DNA of 13,526 nt from Ruminococcus sp. (GTDB taxonomy: Bacteria > Bacillota > Clostridia > Oscillospirales > Ruminococcaceae): positions 1 through 13,526 of the forward strand of contig DMBA01000151.1 of the NCBI GenBank assembly GCA_003446315.1, in the 5' to 3' direction. Position 1 is the stretch's first letter. Every line of letters starts with the position of its first letter. The position numbers and the translations under genes are program-made. Positions 1-5,890 of the stretch are shown here, piece after piece. The notes beneath the pieces are model-generated. The model saw nothing but the letters and a program-made list of their open reading frames with translations. It was not told the DNA's origin and made no database searches.

Positions 1-52
1 CATACTATGCAGAAAAAAACAATGTCCTGATACATATTTTGCACATGCATAT

Positions 53-91
53 CCGGCGGACTTTAGATCATTTGCAGCGCGGCTTCCGCGC
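53..91. repeat. Hairpin-containing intergenic repeat, copy 1
   Basis: The copy begins with CCGGCGGACTTTAGATCATT and contains the perfect hairpin GCGCGG-CTT-CCGCGC at 77-91. A 35-nt stretch (60-94) is identical to 246-280. It is directly followed by copy 2, which starts with the same CCGGCGGACTTTAGA head. This is seen directly in the sequence; its function is unknown. Confidence 0.8.
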
Positions 92-130
92 CCGGCGGAC
101 TTTAGAGTATTTGCGGCGGAGCTTCCCCGC
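92..130. repeat. Hairpin-containing intergenic repeat, copy 2 (diverged)
   Basis: Lies head-to-tail with copy 1, sharing the CCGGCGGACTTTAGA head and the TTTGC core, but the hairpin part has changed to GCGG-AGCTTCC-CCGC, so only a 4-bp stem remains. It is followed by an AT-rich stretch (TTATATATATTATGA). The tandem arrangement suggests local duplication followed by drift. Confidence 0.7.
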
Positions 131-245
131 TTATATATATTATGACGAAAAATCAATCGTGCGGTGTCGGGAAGTCCATCTGCATTCGTCAAAAGTATGG
201 TTTGCAGAAGAACACCCGACTTCGGCGCTGTTTGCCCAACGGTGA

Positions 246-280
246 ACTTTAGATCATTTGCAGCGCGGCTTCCGCGCCCG
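246..280. repeat. Hairpin-containing intergenic repeat, copy 3
   Basis: A 35-nt stretch identical to 60-94, including the GCGCGG-CTT-CCGCGC hairpin, in the same orientation but about 115 nt after copy 2. Its left flank (GGTGA) differs from the CCGGCGG head of the other copies, and its right flank is CCGGATCCGG, itself palindromic. Too few and too unevenly spaced to be a CRISPR array. Confidence 0.8.
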
Positions 281-294
281 CCGGATCCGGAATT

Positions 295-347
295 TTCATA
301 AAATCTTCATTTGCAGCAAAAAATCAGAATAAATTCATAAAATCTTC
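295..347. repeat. 14-nt AT-rich direct repeat (TTCATAAAATCTTC), two copies
   Basis: TTCATAAAATCTTC occurs at 295-308 and again at 334-347, a centre-to-centre spacing of 39 nt, close to the 39-nt unit of the hairpin repeats upstream. It sits about 200 nt ahead of the operon promoter. It could be a protein binding site pair or a remnant of repeat duplication; the sequence alone does not decide. Confidence 0.5.
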
Positions 348-368
348 CTTTTTCTTCCGCTTTTTACA

Positions 369-393
369 GGAATGAATCCGTTCCGCTTTTTTT
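369..393 (+). terminator. Possible weak rho-independent terminator
   Basis: GGAATG-AATC-CGTTCC can form a 6-bp stem (one G-T pair) with a 4-nt loop, followed after GC by seven T residues. The shape is that of an intrinsic terminator on the plus strand, which could close a transcript entering from the left and insulate the operon. The stem is short, and no upstream gene is visible in this window, so the call is tentative. Confidence 0.3.
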
Positions 394-548
394 GCCCCTT
401 TTTCCCCGAAATCTTTGCTTTTGCGTCGAAAATATGCACCCCGATCTATGCTTTTTTGCACGCTCCGATGCAATCGGAACAGCAGTCTGCACCGCCGAAA
501 GAATAACAAAAAATCCATTCCTGAAACCGCTTTGTAATCAAACCGTTG

Positions 549-577
549 TTGCACTTTGTCGAAATATCGGTTATAAT
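549..577 (+). promoter_or_regulatory. Probable sigma-A promoter of the ten-gene operon
   Basis: A perfect -10 box TATAAT (572-577) is preceded, with an exact 17-nt spacer, by TTGCAC (549-554), which keeps the TTG of the -35 consensus but matches only three of six positions. Transcription would start near 584, leaving a leader of about 44 nt before the first ATG at 628, with the ribosome binding site AAAGGAGA at 611-618. No other comparable promoter was noticed between genes downstream. Confidence 0.6.
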
Positions 578-627
578 ACAGATAGTCAAACAGGATCGCC
601 AAACTGCCGGAAAGGAGACATGCCAAT

Positions 628-1272
628 ATGCCATCAAATCTGATCCATCGTGCCGGTGCATCCGCCTGCCTGCTTTGCTGCGCAGGAATGCTCGTTTCCT
701 GTAAACCGGCGGAACCCCTGAAAAAAGATGCCGTCCCCATCGCCGTTTCTGCCGATGCAGACCCCATTCTGCATGCAGAGGACGGTGCACATTACCTCGA
801 CAGCACCATTGCGGATGCGCTGCATCTCCAGATGTGCATCCCATATGCCCTTGACTGGTATGATACTGCGGACGGCGTTGTGCAGTTCTGTGATCCTTCC
901 GGTGTCAACCGCATTACCCTTGAATATCGCTCCGGGGATGATATGAAACGCTGCCGCGATGCCTATCTCCACGATATCGGCACGAAACTGCCCGAAAACC
1001 GCATCCGATCCTATGACCTGCAAACCATCGGCGAAAGTGCACTGAATGCTTATCGCATTGATGCAAGAGAATTGGTGCAGGATCAGCCGGAACATCTCAT
1101 CAGCTATTGGTTCCTGGAGCCTGCACATGCATCCGGTCAGTATCACGGCTGCTATATCGTGACGGTCGATACCATTGCAGAAAACCTCGATGTGATGATG
1201 CGCTGTATTCCGTCTTTCGTTCTGCCGGAAGACTTCCGCCCGAATGCCGCCGGAGAGGAGCTTGCCTTATGA
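628..1272 (+). CDS. Small secreted lipoprotein, first gene of the operon
   Basis: Protein of 214 residues, function not recognised. The N-terminus is a lipoprotein signal peptide: a basic start, a hydrophobic stretch, and a lipobox MLVSC with the acylated cysteine at residue 25, so the mature protein should sit on the outer face of the membrane. The rest (about 50-205) is an alternating strand/helix pattern with a DPSGVN turn and the segment NRITLEYRSGDD; its general build resembles small PsbP/LpqN-like lipoprotein folds, but that is an impression only. The start is fixed by AAAGGAGA ten bases upstream; the out-of-frame ATG at 620 is not usable. The stop overlaps the next start (ATGA at 1269-1272), so translation is probably coupled. 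As the promoter-proximal lipoprotein of a wall-enzyme operon it may be a partner of the transpeptidase in the third gene, which is inference. Confidence 0.85.
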   Translation: MPSNLIHRAGASACLLCCAGMLVSCKPAEPLKKDAVPIAVSADADPILHAEDGAHYLDSTIADALHLQMCIPYALDWYDTADGVVQFCDPSGVNRITLEYRSGDDMKRCRDAYLHDIGTKLPENRIRSYDLQTIGESALNAYRIDARELVQDQPEHLISYWFLEPAHASGQYHGCYIVTVDTIAENLDVMMRCIPSFVLPEDFRPNAAGEELAL

Positions 1273-1646
1273 AATCCGGAACTGTTACGTTCCTGCGTCT
1301 TGTTGCCGGTGCAGCAGCACTCGGCTTCCTTTGCGTTATGCCGCTGACAGACCGCTTCTTCGGCGGAAATGTCGTCCGGATCGCTCCCGGTACACCCGGT
1401 TCTGCCGGTGATGCCGACGGAAACGGTACGGTCGATATGCTGGATGTGCAGGTGATCCGCGATATCTATAACGGGCTGACAAATCCCGATGACAATACCC
1501 GCAATGCTGCCGACATCAATCATGACGGTCAGATCAATTCCGATGATGCCGGCATCTTGCTGCGCTATCTCGCAGAACCGGATGCACCATCCGTTTCCCC
1601 CGATGTCTACTATCAGCAGCTTCAGGAGAAAGGAGCAGCAGAATGA
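1269..1646 (+). CDS. Minimal exported type I dockerin protein
   Basis: Protein of 125 residues. Residues 8-27 form a hydrophobic export signal or membrane anchor, and almost everything after it is a type I dockerin: first calcium loop GDADGNGTVD (residues 47-56) followed by a helix with VQVIRDIYNG, second loop DINHDGQIN (82-90) followed by AGILLRYLAEP. Dockerins bind calcium and dock into cohesin modules of scaffold proteins; here no enzyme or other module is attached, apart from a tail of about 20 residues (SPDVYYQQLQEKGAAE). A longer reading frame starts at 1107, but ATG 1269 has GGAGAGGAG (1252-1260) eight bases upstream and overlaps the previous stop as ATGA, so this start is preferred. 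The stop again overlaps the next ATG (1643-1646). Likely role: tether the neighbouring wall machinery or its lipoproteins to a cohesin-bearing partner. No clear signal peptidase site is visible, so it may stay membrane-anchored. Confidence 0.85.
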   Translation: MKSGTVTFLRLVAGAAALGFLCVMPLTDRFFGGNVVRIAPGTPGSAGDADGNGTVDMLDVQVIRDIYNGLTNPDDNTRNAADINHDGQINSDDAGILLRYLAEPDAPSVSPDVYYQQLQEKGAAE

Positions 1647-2968
1647 AAAAACGGTTCGGCGTTTTTTTGCTCGCTTTGCTTTGCTGCGCACCGCTGACTG
1701 CCTGTTCTTCCGGTTCACAGACTGCCGCTGCATCCAGTCAAGAGGATGTGCGCTGTCCGCTGCCGGAGCAAGTGCCCGATCTCTCCTTCTTTCAGGAGCC
1801 CGTCACCGATGCGCCTGCCGAAACCGGTATCCCGGAGAATCCGCTTTATCAGACACAGATCACTTCCGCAAACGGCGTTGTCCTCGCTGAAATTCAGGAA
1901 GGTCACTGGAAACTCACGGAAGACGGTCTGCGCTATGAGGGCTTGATGAATTCCATTACGCCGGATGCCGTTGTCGGGCCGGAGATCAAAAATGTGCTCC
2001 GCCTCAATACCGAAAAAATGGATGCCTGTGCCCGTATTTTGCAGGATGCCGGCATCGAAGGCTGCGCCATTGTGACCGATCCGAAAGGTCAGGTCGATAT
2101 GATCTGCAATAATCCGCCGGATCAGAACTACGCCGCCATGCCGAATTTCAACGGCAGTACCGCAAAGCTCTTTGTCAGCACCGCGATCCTCGATCACGGC
2201 GTGCAGCAGGATTACGATGACCCCGGCTTCTTTGATCCGGGTTGGCACAGATACTATAACCATGACACCACCGTGCCCTATCCTTCCCCGATCCGGCGGG
2301 ATCTGCTCAATGCATTCACCGTTTCCAGCAATGCCTACTTTATGCATGCTGCCTGTGAATTGCTCTCGCATGAGGATCTCCTCGCAACCTATAACCGCTA
2401 TTATGCTTATAACCTGTTCGGCAGAGCCGATACCGGCTACTACTATCCTGCCGACTGGATGCGCATTCCGCAGCCGAAATGGAATACCATTCAGGATAAT
2501 CAGTTTGAACGCGGAAAATCTGCCATCGGTATGAGCGACCAGGTCATGATTACGCCGCTGTATCTCAATGCCGTCACCAATGCCATCGCTTCGGACGGGC
2601 TCTATCAACTGAACCTGATGCAGGATTCCCCTGTGCGGAAAATCAATGAGGCGGAACCGCTTTCCGATGAGATGCGCTCTAAAATGTGGGAACTGATGGA
2701 TAGCTGCGCAAAATGGACCAATCAAACCGTTTTTTCGTCGATCAACGGTTATCATGTCTATATCAAAACCGGTACTGCCGATACCCACTACGGCGAACAA
2801 AATGAGCACTATCTCAAACGGCTCCTCATTACCGGTTTCCTGACAAAAGACGGGCAGCCCGTCAAAACCATTACCCTCTATTGCCATAACGGTGCGGAAT
2901 CTGCTTTCGGCGGAAACAGCGGTATGGCTGCCTATTATAAGCAGATTGCTGAATTGCTGCTGCAATAA
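1643..2968 (+). CDS. Lipoprotein class B penicillin-binding protein (D,D-transpeptidase)
   Basis: Protein of 441 residues with the three active-site motifs of penicillin-binding transpeptidases in the right order and spacing: S172-T-A-K175 (SxxK, nucleophile and general base), S228-S-N230 (SxN) and K375-T-G-T378 (KTG). Further class B marks are the short N-terminal segment ITSANGVVLAEI, resembling the 'RG-I-DRNG-LA' strand, and MITPLYLNAVTNAIASDG (from 302), matching the 'VTPLQMA-AYAAIANGG' segment of PBP2/PbpA proteins. The expected reaction is 4-3 (or other) crosslinking of peptidoglycan stems outside the membrane. Unusually, it is not anchored by a transmembrane helix but by a lipobox LTAC with Cys21, and it lacks a long pedestal domain. 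Start chosen at ATG 1643 with AGAAAGGAG (1627-1635) upstream and ATGA overlap with the dockerin gene. Its likely polymerase partner is the SEDS-like protein two genes downstream. Confidence 0.85.
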   Translation: MKKRFGVFLLALLCCAPLTACSSGSQTAAASSQEDVRCPLPEQVPDLSFFQEPVTDAPAETGIPENPLYQTQITSANGVVLAEIQEGHWKLTEDGLRYEGLMNSITPDAVVGPEIKNVLRLNTEKMDACARILQDAGIEGCAIVTDPKGQVDMICNNPPDQNYAAMPNFNGSTAKLFVSTAILDHGVQQDYDDPGFFDPGWHRYYNHDTTVPYPSPIRRDLLNAFTVSSNAYFMHAACELLSHEDLLATYNRYYAYNLFGRADTGYYYPADWMRIPQPKWNTIQDNQFERGKSAIGMSDQVMITPLYLNAVTNAIASDGLYQLNLMQDSPVRKINEAEPLSDEMRSKMWELMDSCAKWTNQTVFSSINGYHVYIKTGTADTHYGEQNEHYLKRLLITGFLTKDGQPVKTITLYCHNGAESAFGGNSGMAAYYKQIAELLLQ

Positions 2969-2983
2969 AAAGGAGATGAAAGC

Positions 2984-4309
2984 ATGATCCTGACGGCTTT
3001 TTGTGCGGCTATGCTGCTCGCGTTTCTGATCTGCCTCATTGCGACCGGAAGCGCTTATGTGCTGTTCGGCGCGGTGCTGTTTGTGTTCCTGCTGACCGGC
3101 ATCCTGCGCCGCCCCATCCCTTACAGCAAAAACCGCTGGATCTTTGTGTTCTATCAGTTTACGCTGCGCGTTGTGCCCGCTACGGAAACCATTACCGGCA
3201 ATCCCAATCAGATCGTGTTCTATCGGCATGACCGCACCAAAAAACATTCCATGATCGCTGTGAATGCCGGTGAGGAACAAATCGTTTCCGGCATGTCCCT
3301 CTATTCCTATAAAGGACATGCACTGTTCGTGCTCTTTCCCGTGCCCGCGTTTTTACATGCCGTCTGGCAGGCAAATGCATTCTTTGCATGCGTCACCGCC
3401 GCCGCTTTGACGGCGTTCGCTGCCGTCGGGTTCTTTCCCTATCAGCGGCTGCGGCATACCGATGCACTTCTTTCCCAGACTGCAAATGTCACCGTCGGGC
3501 ATGCCGATTCGGAAGATGTCATTGCCGATCCGGTTTCCGATAACGTGCTGCTGCTGTGCAGAGATCCTGAAAACGGCATCGACCTCATGGAACTGCTCTG
3601 CTTCCGGCACAGCAATTCACAGGTCATGCCGCTGTATCTCAATCCCGGTCTCTATACCGAGATCGAACCCGGACAATATACAACGCCCCATGCGTTCGCA
3701 AAATCCCATTCTTTGCCGGAATTGACGGCGATGATCGAACAGGCTTACTGCCTGCATATCAGCGATGTCGTCAGTTTGCAGTATGACGGGCTTTGTCAGG
3801 CAGTCGATGCTGCCGGCGGCTTGCAGTTGCAGATACACCCCGATGCGCTTGCCAATACTGCGGCGTGGCTCGAGGCAAACAGCCTTCCGGCACTCCCGGC
3901 ACCCGGTGAGAACGGTCTGACCGTTTGCAATTGGCAGCAGATGCGTGGATTCCTCCATTGCGATGATGCCGTGCCGGGTTTCGATGTCACCGCCCGTGCC
4001 CTCCGGCAATGCAGCGTGACCAATCAACTGCTCACACTCTTTCAGGAGATCAATGCCGGCGATTTGCAGCTTGCCGATCAACAGGCTGCCGAGATCAGCT
4101 TTTCTTCCGAAAGACTCTATAAACTGACCGAAATGCTGCGCTCTGACCATCGGCATTATGCCGATTCCTATGATGCCTGTACTGCACCCGACCGCATCGG
4201 CACCTATTGCCTGCCGCGTGCAGGGCATTTCCGGCAGATGCAGGACGGCATCGTTTATGCTGCGCCCGGTGTCATCCGGCAATATGTCATTCGGTTGATG
4301 TATTATTAA
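2984..4309 (+). CDS. Membrane protein with degenerate LCP-like (LytR-CpsA-Psr) outer domain
   Basis: Protein of 441 residues. Two hydrophobic hairpins (about 2-41 and 104-148) flank a polar loop, after which residues about 185-420 resemble an LCP domain, the enzyme family that attaches teichoic acids or capsular polymers to peptidoglycan. Landmarks: NVLLLCRDPENG (from 187) for the first strand, a DVVSLQYDGLCQAVDAAGGL segment matching the family's 'YYV-V-F-VDALGGV' core, and R338-x-x-R341-Q342 matching the 'RTERQ' helix after a 'NWQQMRGFLH' segment equivalent to 'GEQAL-Y-R-R'. However the 'PRDT' loop reads PLYL (216-219) and the 'R-x-R' pair reads LHCDD, so key phosphate-binding and catalytic positions are lost or changed. 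It may bind lipid-linked substrate without transferring it. The RBS AAAAGGAGA lies 8 bases before ATG. The family call rests on by-eye motif matching and needs a profile check. Confidence 0.65.
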   Translation: MILTAFCAAMLLAFLICLIATGSAYVLFGAVLFVFLLTGILRRPIPYSKNRWIFVFYQFTLRVVPATETITGNPNQIVFYRHDRTKKHSMIAVNAGEEQIVSGMSLYSYKGHALFVLFPVPAFLHAVWQANAFFACVTAAALTAFAAVGFFPYQRLRHTDALLSQTANVTVGHADSEDVIADPVSDNVLLLCRDPENGIDLMELLCFRHSNSQVMPLYLNPGLYTEIEPGQYTTPHAFAKSHSLPELTAMIEQAYCLHISDVVSLQYDGLCQAVDAAGGLQLQIHPDALANTAAWLEANSLPALPAPGENGLTVCNWQQMRGFLHCDDAVPGFDVTARALRQCSVTNQLLTLFQEINAGDLQLADQQAAEISFSSERLYKLTEMLRSDHRHYADSYDACTAPDRIGTYCLPRAGHFRQMQDGIVYAAPGVIRQYVIRLMYY

Positions 4310-4348
4310 CAAATCGCTTATTCATCACGGAAAGGAGCATTCAAATTG

Positions 4349-5890
4349 ATGCAATGGTTCACTGCATTTTGTTCCCGCATTCAGCAGCGTGTGCTGTTTT
4401 TGCCGGAATTGTTCCTCGGCATCGTTTCCTGCTTCTGGTTCATCAGTGATATCCCAAAACCCGAAGCGTTTGATAACCGCGGACAGAAAATCGCAATCTT
4501 TTTGCTCTATCTGCTGTGCTGCGTGCTCGTGAAGCTCCTGCTCTATTTCCGCGTGCTGCGTGAGAAAGGCACCGGTCAGCTCTCGTGGGCTTATACATCC
4601 TTCTTCCTCGCTATGATCGAACTCGGCTGCTTCTTCGATCTCTATATCGTCGGCTATTCCGAACACCGCAGCTTGCCGGAGATCATCGAATATGTGCTGT
4701 ATTGGTATATTCCGCTTGGCTTTGTGCTTGCCGTCTGCGGCATCCTCTCCCTGCGCTCCAAAGGGCTGCGGATCCCGTTCCTGAAACATCTGCAAATGAA
4801 GCAGCAGCGTAAAAAACGCCGCGCCGGTCTGCATGCTGAGGAACCTTCGCCGCTCCGCCTGAAACTGATGCAGCGGCTCGACCGGCTCCATGTGCTGCTC
4901 TGCCGCAAGCCCGTTCTCGTGCTTTTGATGATCGGCTATCTCGTGATCGGCAGTGCAATCTTTTTCGCACTCCGCGGCGTTTCGTCATCGGATCTCGCGG
5001 CGCTCAATTTCCGCAGCAGACTCTGCGAAGGCAGCAAGCTCATCATGTTTGCGCTGCTCTATCTCTTTGCCGCTGCCCGCGCTTCCCGGCGTGCGGATCA
5101 GACCGGCATCTCAGAACGTGCGTGGGCGGTCATGAGCTTTTTGACCTGCATCCTCACTGCCGGGATGTATCTGCTTGCAGGTGAATTCGGCAGCGCCATC
5201 ATCATTGTGCTGTTCGCTGTGCTCATGGTGATCTACTTTTTCAGCGAACGCTGGGGGTTCGTCCTCGCCGAAATGGGCGTGCTCTCCTATATCACCGGCT
5301 ATCTCGCTGACCGTACCTTCCGGCAGACCGGCTATCCGGCACTCATTGTCAACGGCATCGGGATGGATCGCTGGAACCGCCTCTATCACCTCGATGCGTT
5401 CCCGCAAGTCCTCGAAATGCGCACCGTCATCCGGAAAAGTGAACTGCTGCGCGGGCTTGTGCCATATACCGTTTCGATGACCGGTAAATCTTATACCCGC
5501 GTTGAGGATTTCTCTTACCTCAATCTCGTGACCGTTTTCGGCAGACTCGCTGCGTTTGCCGTGACTGCTTATTACATCATCCTGCTGCTGCGCGTGTTCT
5601 TCCGCCTGAATGATACGCTGCGCAGACGGCAGACACAGTTCTCCGAACGCAGAACAGCGCTGTTTCTCCTGGCACAGTTTATGTGCCTCTATATCGTGAC
5701 GCATGCGCTCGTCCACGTTATTTCCAATCTCACATTCCTGTTCTTTACCGGCGTTCCGATGCCGTTCATCAGCAAGGGCCTTTCCAATCTTGCTGTGGTG
5801 ATGGTGTGCTCTGTCGTCATTCTGTTCTGCCTGAACTGGGAGGAAAATCATGCCAATAAACGAAAAAAACCGGCTCGGTCAGCTCGGTAA
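4349..5890 (+). CDS. Divergent SEDS family protein (FtsW/RodA/SpoVE-like glycosyltransferase)
   Basis: Polytopic protein of 513 residues with about 12 hydrophobic segments; classical SEDS proteins have 10, the extra pair being at the N-terminus, and a basic cytoplasmic loop (about 145-185) separates the first four. SEDS proteins polymerise glycan strands from lipid II and work with a class B PBP. Family marks: TGVPMPFISKG (467-477), the 'TGIPLPFVSYGG' signature near the last helix; GEFGSAII (from 278), matching 'PDLGTAL'; a long outside loop beginning MDRWNRLYHLDAF with Asp349 at about the place of the catalytic loop aspartate; and VEDFSYLNLVTVFG (D387-F388), matching 'TDFIF-EE-G'. The usual GYQ-QS and GSGG stretches of the loop are not recognisable. 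RBS AAAGGAG (4331-4337); TTG 4346 is three bases nearer, but ATG 4349 is preferred. Its 3' end overlaps the next gene by 41 bases. Pairing with the transpeptidase at 1643 is the natural inference. Confidence 0.78.
   Translation: MQWFTAFCSRIQQRVLFLPELFLGIVSCFWFISDIPKPEAFDNRGQKIAIFLLYLLCCVLVKLLLYFRVLREKGTGQLSWAYTSFFLAMIELGCFFDLYIVGYSEHRSLPEIIEYVLYWYIPLGFVLAVCGILSLRSKGLRIPFLKHLQMKQQRKKRRAGLHAEEPSPLRLKLMQRLDRLHVLLCRKPVLVLLMIGYLVIGSAIFFALRGVSSSDLAALNFRSRLCEGSKLIMFALLYLFAAARASRRADQTGISERAWAVMSFLTCILTAGMYLLAGEFGSAIIIVLFAVLMVIYFFSERWGFVLAEMGVLSYITGYLADRTFRQTGYPALIVNGIGMDRWNRLYHLDAFPQVLEMRTVIRKSELLRGLVPYTVSMTGKSYTRVEDFSYLNLVTVFGRLAAFAVTAYYIILLLRVFFRLNDTLRRRQTQFSERRTALFLLAQFMCLYIVTHALVHVISNLTFLFFTGVPMPFISKGLSNLAVVMVCSVVILFCLNWEENHANKRKKPARSAR

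Larger units (their letters stand above)
1..568. other. Upstream intergenic region without a convincing gene
   Basis: This stretch of more than 500 bases before the operon promoter carries no gene I can support. What it holds is three copies of a roughly 39-nt hairpin-forming element, an AT-rich 14-nt direct repeat, and a short hairpin followed by a T run. Open frames across it run through the repeats or are antisense to the first gene, lack good ribosome binding sites and do not look like real proteins. Any gene to the left of the window would end before position 1 or has no recognisable tail here. Confidence 0.6.

Noticed and set aside
39..245. Open frame of 68 codons on the plus strand
   Set aside because: It runs straight through two repeat copies, has no ribosome binding site and a composition dictated by the repeats.
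53..280. Possible CRISPR array
   Set aside because: Only three copies, two of them abutting without a spacer and one far away, with no cas genes nearby.
324..844. Minus-strand open frames before and across the first gene
   Set aside because: Antisense to the lipoprotein gene at 628 or through the promoter region; no good ribosome binding site, and the plus-strand gene has a clear lipobox and start.
1715..3319. Long minus-strand open frame (534 codons)
   Set aside because: Antisense to the transpeptidase with its three intact catalytic motifs; His/Ile/Asp-rich composition typical of a codon-bias shadow.
4346..4348. TTG start for the SEDS-like gene
   Set aside because: ATG follows immediately at 4349 with acceptable spacing from AAAGGAG; TTG cannot be excluded and would add one residue.
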